DNA of 34,640 nt from positions 1 through 34,640 of the forward strand of contig JAAFHB010000026.1 in the NCBI GenBank assembly GCA_010906965.1, read 5' to 3'. The notes beneath the pieces are model-generated. The model was not told where the DNA came from. It saw only the letters and a program-made list of their open reading frames with translations, and did not search any database. Position 1 is the first letter of the stretch. Each line of letters opens with the position of its first letter. Position numbers and translations under genes: made by a program. Source of the DNA: Mariniphaga sp. GTDB taxonomy: Bacteria > Bacteroidota > Bacteroidia > Bacteroidales > Prolixibacteraceae. Shown in pieces: positions 16,056 through 24,800 of this stretch.

Positions 16056-18005
16056 ATGAGTACTACCGAGGATAAAGATCTGATCAAACTGCATGAAGGG
16101 TTCCGGTTTTTCAGCTACCTGCTGCTGATCCTGTCACTTTACCTGAATCAGCGAGGTTACCTGGAGAGCAAAGGGATACTGATTCCTGAGTTTTCACCCC
16201 TGGTGGATAAGCTTTTGCAGATGAGATTTCTTTCAGGGATTTATCCTTCAAAAACGGTCTGCCTGTTTTTTCTGATGGTAACCTGTATCGGAACCAAAGC
16301 CGCCAAGGAAAGGGAGCTGAAGGTGTCAAAGATCGTCATTCAGGTTCTTGCCGGGTTGATCTTCTACTGGGGTAGCGTGCTGTTATCTGAATGGTCCCCG
16401 CTTTGGTATATCCTGTGCTCTTTTACAGGTTTTATAATTCTGAATATCGGTTTCGACAATATCTCGAAACTGATCAATGTCAACCTGATGAAAGACCGCT
16501 TTAACGTTGAGAACGAGAGTTTTTTGCAACAGGAGAAACTGATGCTCAATGTTTATTCGGTCAACCTGCGAACCAGTTACCTCTACCATGGAGAGCTCCG
16601 CGAAGGGTGGATCAATATTGTAAATCCTTTCCGGGCAACTATGGTAATAGGGACGCCCGGCTCCGGCAAATCGTTTTCTGTGGTGCTTCCCTTTATCCGG
16701 CAACACCTGAATAAGGGATTTTCGATGTGCGTTTATGACTTCAAATACCCGGACCTTTCGCTTGTCGCCTACAACCGATTTCTGATGGCAAAGGCAAAAG
16801 GACGTTTACCGAAACCAACCCGTTTTTACGTGATCAATTTTGATGATATTAGAAAGTCATACCGATGTAATCCGCTTGCACCTGAACTGATGGAGAGTCC
16901 CATTGATGCTTTTGAATCTTCCAGAACGATCCTTTACAATCTGAACCGTGAATGGATCCGCAGGCAGGGTGAGTTCTTTTCCGAATCAGCGGTCAGTTTT
17001 TTTGCCGCAGTGATCTGGTTCCTGAAAAAATACCAACAAGGAATTTACTGTACGTTGCCTCATGCCATCGAACTGTTGCAGCTCGATTATGATGAACTCT
17101 TTGAAGTACTCTCTACTGAAAAGGATGTGGTGAACGTGATCAACCCGTTTGTAAATGCTTACAATCGTAAAGCGAATGATCAGCTCGAAGGACAGTTGGG
17201 CAGCCTTAAAATTGCAATCGCGAAAATCATTAGTCCCGAGATCTACTGGATCTGTTCCGGTGATGATTTTTCGCTCGACATCAATAACATTGAACAGCCC
17301 AAGGTACTTTGTCTTGCCAATAATCCGCTCCGTGTGGAGATGTACGGTGCGGTACTTTCGCTTTTCATTACCCGAATGCTGAAGGTGATTAACCGCAAAG
17401 GGCAGTGCCCGTCGTCACTGATTTTCGATGAGCTGCCCACCATATACTTTCGTGGACTGGACACATTGATTGCCACAGCGCGCAACAACCGGATTTCTAC
17501 GTTAATGGGAATTCAGACCGTTGACCAACTGATCAGGGATTACGGGAAGGAGCAGGCCAATGCGATCCTGACCAATATCGGTAATGTCCTTTCGGGACAG
17601 GCATCGGGCGAAACGGCACGGTTTATCCAGGGACGCATGGGCAAGATCCTGCAGGAGCGGCAGTCGGTAAATATCAATCAGAGCACGCAAACCTCCACTT
17701 TCTCGACTCAGCTCGACTTTCTGGTACCCGAAGGAAAGATTGCCACACTGCCGCAGGGGAGTATGGTGGGACAGGTAGCCGATAATTTCGGTGAAGTTAT
17801 TTCGCAGAAAAACTTCAATGGTCAGATCAGGGTCGATACCGATAAACAAAAACAGGAAGAGCAGCGGTATCATCCGATCCCCGATTTTTACGATTTTGAT
17901 AATATCCGGGATGTACTTGACGGAAACCGAAACCGGATTTTCAATGAGATACAAGCTTTGGTATCACAAATCCACAATGCAAAACCTGTTGCTGAAACTG
18001 ACTGA
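16056..18005 (+). CDS. mobC: Type IV coupling protein (MobC/VirD4-like)
   Basis: The 649-residue protein has membrane segments within about 20-145, then a P-loop ATPase domain. Walker A is GTPGSGKSFS near residues 197-206. Walker B is LIFDELPTIYF near 454-464, followed by TLMGIQTVDQLIRDYG and the NVLSGQASGETARF segment typical of Bacteroidetes MobC/TraG coupling proteins. It recruits the relaxase-DNA complex to the secretion channel at the inner membrane. It lies after the tra operon and before the mobilisation genes. Length agrees with the family (about 650-670). Confidence 0.9.
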   Translation: MSTTEDKDLIKLHEGFRFFSYLLLILSLYLNQRGYLESKGILIPEFSPLVDKLLQMRFLSGIYPSKTVCLFFLMVTCIGTKAAKERELKVSKIVIQVLAGLIFYWGSVLLSEWSPLWYILCSFTGFIILNIGFDNISKLINVNLMKDRFNVENESFLQQEKLMLNVYSVNLRTSYLYHGELREGWINIVNPFRATMVIGTPGSGKSFSVVLPFIRQHLNKGFSMCVYDFKYPDLSLVAYNRFLMAKAKGRLPKPTRFYVINFDDIRKSYRCNPLAPELMESPIDAFESSRTILYNLNREWIRRQGEFFSESAVSFFAAVIWFLKKYQQGIYCTLPHAIELLQLDYDELFEVLSTEKDVVNVINPFVNAYNRKANDQLEGQLGSLKIAIAKIISPEIYWICSGDDFSLDINNIEQPKVLCLANNPLRVEMYGAVLSLFITRMLKVINRKGQCPSSLIFDELPTIYFRGLDTLIATARNNRISTLMGIQTVDQLIRDYGKEQANAILTNIGNVLSGQASGETARFIQGRMGKILQERQSVNINQSTQTSTFSTQLDFLVPEGKIATLPQGSMVGQVADNFGEVISQKNFNGQIRVDTDKQKQEEQRYHPIPDFYDFDNIRDVLDGNRNRIFNEIQALVSQIHNAKPVAETD

Positions 18006-18069
18006 AATTTAATATGACAAGACTTTTTTAAGTTGTGTTTTTTTATTAATTATTTAAAAATGAAGTGTT

Positions 18070-18750
18070 ATGGAACAAAAGACAAGAATGACCATTGATG
18101 AGGTTCCGTTTGGTAAGCTGGAAAAAGCGGGCATCGACCGCAACTTTGTCTCCAGGATGGAACCCAAAGAACTGAATGATTTTCTGAACGGTTTCCGTTC
18201 GGAGAAGCTCTACACCGTGAACGCCCGGATCAACGACGAGGAGCACCGGATTCCTGCAAAGCTGCGTTTACAAAAAGAGGAGGACGGATCGGTTTCTGTA
18301 AAAGTACACCCAATTCAGCGTTTATCAATCCCAGATGAGTACATGGGGCATACCTTCAGTAAACAAGAGATGTCAGCGCTATTAAACGACAAAAACCTGG
18401 GGAAAGCCATTGAGCTGACCAACAAGAAAGGTGCGAAGGATAATTATTACCTGAGCATCGATCCCAAAACCAATGAGCTGGTGCCTCTGAAAACGAAGCA
18501 GATCCAGTTGTCGGACAAGATTAAAGGGGTTACCCTGTCGGCTGAGCAGAAAGACCAGCTGGCAGCTGGTCATAAAGTCACAGTCAACGGGATGACCGAC
18601 AAGAACGAGAAGAAGTTCTCGGCTTCCCTGCAGATTGATGCGGCCACCCGAAAGATCGGCTTTTCGGATTTCAAACAGGAAGCCTCCGAAGCGGCCAAAC
18701 AGGCCAGCAAGGAAGAAACCAAAAAAGGTGCGAAACTAAAGGTTAGCTGA
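18070..18750 (+). CDS. DUF4099/DUF3945-like element protein
   Basis: The 226-residue protein begins with a DUF4099-like segment (VPFGKLEKAGIDRNFVSRM, about 8-26), then DUF3945-like units around IPDEYMGHTFSKQEMSALL and IKGVTLSAEQKDQLAAGHKV (about 70-190). The tail is basic and Lys-rich. In Bacteroidetes elements these domains are found alone or fused to topoisomerase-like proteins, beside transfer genes; their function is not established. A terminator-like hairpin follows 36 bases after the stop. Confidence 0.72.
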   Translation: MEQKTRMTIDEVPFGKLEKAGIDRNFVSRMEPKELNDFLNGFRSEKLYTVNARINDEEHRIPAKLRLQKEEDGSVSVKVHPIQRLSIPDEYMGHTFSKQEMSALLNDKNLGKAIELTNKKGAKDNYYLSIDPKTNELVPLKTKQIQLSDKIKGVTLSAEQKDQLAAGHKVTVNGMTDKNEKKFSASLQIDAATRKIGFSDFKQEASEAAKQASKEETKKGAKLKVS

Positions 18751-18786
18751 TCCCAATGTCAAAGACGAAAAAAGGCAGTACGAGTG

Positions 18787-18828
18787 AAAAAGAGGGGAAC
18801 CTGGAAAATGAGATTTCCCTCTTTTTTT
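18787..18828 (+). terminator. Rho-independent terminator candidate
   Basis: AAAGAGGGGAA pairs with TTCCCTCTTT with one bulged G across a short loop, followed by a run of seven T. It lies 37 bases after the DUF4099/DUF3945-like gene and would end the tra/coupling transcript. Confidence 0.7.
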
Positions 18829-18884
18829 GCTGCAGATCGGACCATCCGGGACAGGACTGAACTTCATCCGGAGAGGGGATTGCA

Positions 18885-18960
18885 AGATGTGTTTTTGTAT
18901 GCACAAAAACCGCTTGATCTTTCCTGGCAGGGGCCCTTAATTTTCTCCGAAAATTGTTGG
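18885..18960 (+). other. Candidate origin of transfer (oriT)
   Basis: This gap directly precedes the relaxosome and relaxase genes. It holds GTTTTTGT-ATGC-ACAAAAAC (18891-18910), a perfect 8-base inverted repeat with a 4-base loop, and AATTTTC-TCC-GAAAATT (18939-18955), a perfect 7-base repeat. Between them lies CGCTTGATCTTTCCTGGCAG. Relaxases usually nick beside an inverted repeat near their own genes. The exact nick site cannot be read from this sequence alone. Confidence 0.5.
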
Positions 18961-19003
18961 TGAAGTAATCCCTTTTTTAGTTGAATAATTTGCGATAAAT
19001 GCC

Positions 19004-19387
19004 ATGAGACCCAGATTGACAGATAATGAAAAGCGAAATACAGCGCTGACCATCCGTGTTTCACGGGAAGAGAAAATCAGGATAAAAAGCCTGACTAAGA
19101 TCGGAAAGTTCGGATGTATAAGTGATTTAATCAGGACAAGGATTTTTAATTTCAACAAGAAAGTGATCAACCTTGATGAAGAGGCTTCAACTCAAATTAA
19201 ACTGACAGATTATGAACTCAACAAAATCGGTGTCAACCTGAACCAGATTGCAAAAAAAATCAATACCCACGATGTTTACCAGTTCTCTGCCGACGACAGG
19301 CTGGTTTTCAAACAAGTCTTGCAGGAGCTTCGAAACTGCTTCTCCGTTTTACAAAAATATATGGACAGGCTTGATACGGGAAGGTAA
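19004..19387 (+). CDS. mobA: Relaxosome accessory protein (MobA-like)
   Basis: The 127-residue protein has an N-terminal ribbon-helix-helix-like segment (about 12-45; ALTIRVSREEKIRIKSLTKI) followed by a helical region with YELNKIGVNLNQIAKKIN (about 69-86). This is the pattern of Bacteroidetes MobA and of plasmid MobC-type relaxosome proteins, which bind oriT and help the relaxase open the strand. It lies just after the candidate oriT and 76 bases before the relaxase gene. Length is as expected. Confidence 0.82.
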   Translation: MRPRLTDNEKRNTALTIRVSREEKIRIKSLTKIGKFGCISDLIRTRIFNFNKKVINLDEEASTQIKLTDYELNKIGVNLNQIAKKINTHDVYQFSADDRLVFKQVLQELRNCFSVLQKYMDRLDTGR

Positions 19388-19463
19388 AATATGCTCCGAC
19401 TTTTATGAAGGATGAAAAATAGATCGGTATTTCAATTTTACAGAGAATTTTAAAACAGCGGAA

Positions 19464-21059
19464 ATGGTTATTGTAATTCATCAGACAGCCGATACCCGGA
19501 ATGCACTTCTTTACAACGAACAAAAGGTTACAGAAGGTGTGGCCACTTACTTTCACAGTGCAAATACTCCTTCCCTAAATCCGTTTATATTTGATCAGAA
19601 CCACCGTTTACAAATACTTCTTAACCTAGAAGGAGACAATACCCGCGTTAAAAACAAATGTTTACATATCTCCTTTAATCCTTCTAAAGCAGACTGCATA
19701 AAGCTGGATGACAAAACAATCAGAGCAGAAATCGGGAAGATGATGGACCATATGGGTTATGGGAGGCAACCCTATTTCGTCTATAATCACAAAGACCTCG
19801 AACGGGAACATTACCATATCGTCTCAACCCGGATAGACAGAGAGACCTTCAAAAAGGTCAAAGACAATTATGAACAGGAGAAGATGCAGCGGTTTATCCG
19901 GGGACTTGAACAGAAATACGATCTAAAACAGGAGGAGCCTAAATCGCAGCTCAGACAAAACGACTTTATGCTCAATGCCACCTGTTCAGATCTGAAAGCA
20001 AGGATTGAAGTCATATTCAAATTGCTGAACCAGTCAGCCGGAATCGATAATAAAACGATGTATCACGATATCCTTAGCTCCTTTAATCTGGAAGTCATAC
20101 GATCAGGTAAAGGATCTGTTGTACTGGTAATGAATAATGACGGGAAAATAATCCGTAATCCGCTGCGAATGTCTGACTTTAAAGAACGGATAAAAATCTC
20201 AGAGACAAACAACAAACCGGATAAAGAATTGGTAAAACAAGTCGAAGCACAGGTTACCGCTGGATTTAAAGAGCTATTTAAAAAATACCGGTTCTGTGAT
20301 GCACAACTTGCAGCTCTTGAGTTGAAGGAGAAAGGTCTTTTTCTGTTTTGGTCCACTGAATCAGCCAACTACAAAATCTACAGTCCTGACAATAAAATGG
20401 TGCTCAGCAACCCGTTTCTAATAGACAAACAACTGATAAGACTCGACTATTTTAACATGACGAACCAGGATTTTTATGCGATCATTAAAGATTACAATCG
20501 TATTCTTTCTGAAAAATACCGGTTTGTCTCAGAAGGGTTAATCGATTATGAAAATATTTCTATGGTGGAATTGAAAAACCGGGAAACAAATATCACGTTT
20601 AAAGAAATTAAACTGTCTGATAGTGTGGTATTTAATCAAATCACTTCCGGTATGGATGACCTGTCAAAGAGTTTTACCGAATCCGCGATCAAGGATTATT
20701 ACCGATATTCCATCCGCAGAATTATTGAAACCGAACAACGAATCAATCAGTATGATTTTTACCGGGAATATAACCAACTTATTAAATCGGGCAAGCAAGG
20801 TCTCAAAGATGATCTTCTGGATAAATTCCACACCCTGAAAGTTGATGACAAATTTTACCTGAACAACCATCCTGCCGGTATGCAGGAGGTCAGCCTGAAC
20901 AAGGAAAAGGTGAAAATCCGGATGGAAGAAAAGAACTTTTTTCCTGCCTCAATCCTGGACATTCTTCGGGTGATGCCATGGTATAGTAATGAAATTGAGC
21001 GGAATAAAAAAGAGCAGAAGTTGAAGCGGAAAAAGAAGGGGCAGGGAAGAAGGATTTAA
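19464..21059 (+). CDS. mobB: Relaxase/mobilisation nuclease (MobB-like)
   Basis: The 531-residue protein is a relaxase that would nick oriT and stay bound to the 5' end of the transferred strand. The catalytic Tyr is probably Y17 in ALLYNEQKV. LHISFNPS (about 67-74) is the second motif. The metal-binding His triad is H109, H116 and H118 in NHKDLEREHYHIVSTRID. All key residues are present. The C-terminal half is less conserved, and the end is very basic (KRKKKGQGRR). It is the last + strand gene of the transfer region and converges on the defence operon with a 108-base gap. The mobC-x-mobA-mobB order differs from the mobA-mobB-mobC order of CTnDOT-like elements. Confidence 0.88.
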   Translation: MVIVIHQTADTRNALLYNEQKVTEGVATYFHSANTPSLNPFIFDQNHRLQILLNLEGDNTRVKNKCLHISFNPSKADCIKLDDKTIRAEIGKMMDHMGYGRQPYFVYNHKDLEREHYHIVSTRIDRETFKKVKDNYEQEKMQRFIRGLEQKYDLKQEEPKSQLRQNDFMLNATCSDLKARIEVIFKLLNQSAGIDNKTMYHDILSSFNLEVIRSGKGSVVLVMNNDGKIIRNPLRMSDFKERIKISETNNKPDKELVKQVEAQVTAGFKELFKKYRFCDAQLAALELKEKGLFLFWSTESANYKIYSPDNKMVLSNPFLIDKQLIRLDYFNMTNQDFYAIIKDYNRILSEKYRFVSEGLIDYENISMVELKNRETNITFKEIKLSDSVVFNQITSGMDDLSKSFTESAIKDYYRYSIRRIIETEQRINQYDFYREYNQLIKSGKQGLKDDLLDKFHTLKVDDKFYLNNHPAGMQEVSLNKEKVKIRMEEKNFFPASILDILRVMPWYSNEIERNKKEQKLKRKKKGQGRRI

Positions 21060-21167
21060 ACAAATTGCATTTTCAGCAGGATATTGAAAAATTGGACAAG
21101 AGTAATAAATATTTAATATTCATGAAATAGGGTTAAAATAGAATGGGCTGGTTAAATACAATATGTT
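21060..21167. other. Convergent gap between transfer and defence genes
   Basis: This AT-rich gap of 108 bases separates the relaxase stop from the phosphatase stop. AATATT-T-AATATT is the only symmetric element, and it is too weak for a firm terminator call. It is the border between the conjugation module and the defence cargo. Confidence 0.4.
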
Positions 21168-21860
21168 TTATGAGAAGATTATTTTTGTGAATGAATAATT
21201 ATCGTCCATCGCATCTTCCTGCTTATTAACATGATCTTGAATTTCTGCAACAGATAAATTTTTGATTGATGGTACATTTACCTTTTGCCAAAAGCCATCC
21301 GAACAAAGGATAAGTAAATCACCCGGTATTAAAGGCAGCTCAACGATGTCCAATTCTACTTCCAGAGGAATGCCGGAAAGGGATCTTGTAACAATGTTTC
21401 CATATCGCTCGATTTCTTTAGCTGACACTTCCCCCTTTTTCTTCATTTCGTTTACAAACGAGTGATCCTCTGATTGGAAAAGCATCTCATTATTCCGGAA
21501 TTGAAAGATGCGGACATCTCCCACCCAAAAAATATAGGCGATGCTTCCTTCTATCATGATCCCAGCAATAGTAGTACCCATTTTGGATGAAAGCTCTTGC
21601 CGCTTTTCGTTGATTCTTTTATTGGCATCATTCAGCGAATCAATAATTAATTGTTTAATTTCTGATTTCCCATAGTTTGCTATCAAGTATTCTGCAATTG
21701 ATTCACAAGCCAATGATGATGCGATTTCTCCATAAGAGTACCCTCCCATTCCATCAGCAACGAGAGAAAATAAGCAATCAGGAGAAAACTGATGGCTCAA
21801 AATAAAGTCTTCGTTGTTCTCTCTATTCCCCTTAGCAGAAAATGAATACACCTCCATCAT
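21168..21860 (-). CDS. PP2C-family serine/threonine phosphatase
   Basis: The 230-residue protein is a complete single-domain PP2C phosphatase, which removes phosphate from Ser/Thr using two metal ions. The visible motifs are RENNEDF (metal/phosphate binding, 13-19), ADGMGG (35-40), KMGTT (93-97), WVGDVRIF (112-119, with Val where Ser is usual), CSDGFW (186-191) and DDN (219-221). The start shares one base with the stop of the upstream 1797-aa gene (TGATG), so translation is likely coupled. It is the last gene of the defence operon. Its natural partner is the kinase encoded upstream. I do not recall this gene as a standard MADS member, so it may mark a variant. Confidence 0.88.
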   Translation of the reverse strand: MMEVYSFSAKGNRENNEDFILSHQFSPDCLFSLVADGMGGYSYGEIASSLACESIAEYLIANYGKSEIKQLIIDSLNDANKRINEKRQELSSKMGTTIAGIMIEGSIAYIFWVGDVRIFQFRNNEMLFQSEDHSFVNEMKKKGEVSAKEIERYGNIVTRSLSGIPLEVELDIVELPLIPGDLLILCSDGFWQKVNVPSIKNLSVAEIQDHVNKQEDAMDDNYSFTKIIFS

Positions 21861-24800
21861 CAGATTGCTTTAACTGTTTCACCTCCGTGCTTCGTAACAC
21901 GAGGGCGCGTAAAAATCTTTACCGGACGGTTCATCAGGCTTTTGTCGGTCGATTTGGATGCCCAAAGGTAACCTTCGCCAGGAACTAATGAAGATAAATC
22001 GGACGGCGTAAGGGATGCCATTTGGGTAATTGACTTTTGAATATGTTTAACCCACTGCGGGCTGTTAAATTTGTGAAGCAACACCATTGAACTCAATTCG
22101 ATGATCTCATTAGGCAAACTTAGCGGGTCCTGACTGGCTATCATAATAGATACCCCCTTGTGCCTCATTTCCCGGATCGCTGTCACTATACTACTCGTCA
22201 AATCTTTATTGTCCATATATTTATGAGCTTCGTCAAAAACAATAAATTTATTGAATGGCTTTGATTCGTACGTTTTAATTCCTGAAAAGATGTTCAACAT
22301 TACCACGAATAATCCAAGGGCTTCATCTTTTTCAATGAACTCATCGCGTAAATCCACAATAATTAACCTTCCAGGTCTCAACAGATCCCGAATGGAGGAA
22401 GTATCATCAATATATTCGCTTGCAAATTGAATGCGTTGTTCGGCAAGTATTTTCTGCATGTTTGAAAGTAGTACTGAATTGCTTACACTCGTACGTAATG
22501 CCTGTAAACTAATGTTATCACGGATGTTCCGCATGATAGCTTTCAATTGTCTGATATAAGTTGAATCGTTACCAATTGCCCCAAGTAAGAACATCCAATC
22601 CTGGACATTCAATTCATTTGAATTAAAGCTGATCGGGAAAACGTCAATAGAAGGATATTGCTCACGCCTTTCATTTACCTTTGCCTGTGGAGTGAGAAGA
22701 ACCACATCAGATAGTTTGCCTGGATTTGCCTGAAATTCATCTTTCAGTTTCTGAAGTTCTTCCTGTTTGTCATTCGGATAGATCATTGAGGTAAATTCCG
22801 GCTCATAGTCCATACTTTCGCTGTAATGGAAGATTACTCCCGCTAAAGGAGCAGGAAGCTCATTTATATGGCTAAATTGCTTTAATACCATTTCGGTAAT
22901 TGTACCAATGGTATAACTTTTGCCACCGCCCTGAACTCCGAATAGACTTACTGTATTGGTTTCACTCAGATCGAGTGCAATTGCCTTCTTACTGGCCACT
23001 ACCTTACCTAAAATTCCATACTGTGCACTGTTTGAAGACTTGCCGACTATAATATCATAAATTGGTGCTTCATACAAGGATGAGTCTTCAATAACTAATT
23101 TTATTGGGATTTCTTCTGCAACTGGTTCACCAACGACTGCGGGTATTTCCTTCTCTTGTTTCGTTAATTCAGGTTCAGGTTGATGTAGTTTCACTGATGG
23201 TTCTTCAACTTTATCCGCTGGCTTTTCAATTGGGATATCGGGTATATTAACTTTAGAAGCCTTCTTACCTATTTGGTTAAACGCCTCTACCGAAGATTCA
23301 CCAAAAAAGGAAATAATTTGTGAATCCTCTGCAATATGCTCCAACCGTCGTGTATTCAAATCGGAATCCGGATCAAGAATCTCTTCAATCATATTTCGCC
23401 CAAAAGTGAAGAATGTACTATCGTTCGCATAACTTTCCTTTTTATGACGTTGAGCAGCAGAAAAATCGTAAATAATACCTAATCGCTTAAATGTTAGGGA
23501 ATATCCATAGTTCAGATTGTCAATTAAACTAATATAGCCTTCCTGAACTATAGGTGATAGTTGATTATATCGCGATGCCCTGTTGACGTAAAATTCGAGC
23601 AAGGACTTTAACTGAAGCGTTTTTAATTCTCGGTCCAATCTATCATTTGATAATGAATAGGTAGTATCAAAATGGAATCGTAAGGCCTCGATGGTATTTT
23701 CTATCTGACTTTCCATTTTTGAAATCAAATCAAGACGGTCAGACACACTTATAGACGTCCGGCATTTGATCTCGATAACGGTAATACTTATTTCCTTATT
23801 AGCAGGGTTGATCTTAACCAATAAAGTGTCAGCACGCTCTTTTATTTCTGTTGGAAGATTCTCAAACAACTCTCTGTGTAAATCAATTGGTATCAGAAAT
23901 GCATCTTCAAGAATATTCTTTTTTTCCAGTACTCTTTTGGTGAAGGCTGTTCCCAGAACTTCAAATGCTTTGTTACTTGTAGAGTTGAACTGCAAGATGA
24001 GTGAGCTACTGATCGAACGAATGTCTTCGAGCATAATTTTCAATTTTCCTGCGTCGCTTCGCAGGTCAATGCCAAATTCAGCAAAATGTGGTCCGAGTAA
24101 ACCAACGATTTCTGAGGTAGGACGTGTCGTGAGATAGGATGAAATACCGGAAACTTCCTGTCCGGGAACATAGTCGAGTAAAAAGGGTATTTCCCCATCA
24201 TTACCTGGCAAATCGTAAACTTCTGGGCCCATATTTTTATCAAAAGTGACTACCCAATCGGAGATGTCGTGAATAAAAGAAAGCAACACTTTATCTGATT
24301 CATTGAGCTCTAAACGGGTCGCAGGTACTGATTGTTCTCTGTTGGTCGAAAGTGAATTTGCAACAAAAGATTGCATGTTGGCAAATAAAGAAATTCCGGT
24401 ATTGCAAAACTCATTCACACTGTTTGGAACTGGATTTTCAGAAAGATATTTGTTCCAGATTATAGCATTCGATTTTTGAGTAACACTGATCACATTTCTG
24501 CTAATCAGACCGTTAAAGTAAAATGATTGTTTTCTATCATCTGGACGGGTTAAAGCCGTTTTGACAGGGAAAGGGCTTATCAGAAAGCTGATATGTGCAT
24601 AATAGTCATTGGGATTCTGTATGAAATCCGCTATGCTATTGATAGAAAAGCGCAATTTGGGAAATAAACGATTGCCTGATGCCTGAGAAAAAGCTTCAGC
24701 ATCTTCCGAAATATTACTTTCCGGATTAATAAGACTTCTGAACGCTTCCCCTGGTATAATAATCTTATCATCGGCAAACAGTCGAATTTCATATTTCAGC

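Noticed and set aside
21060..21167. AATATT-T-AATATT as a bidirectional terminator
   Set aside because: The stem is short and AT-only with no clear T run after it, so it is not called.
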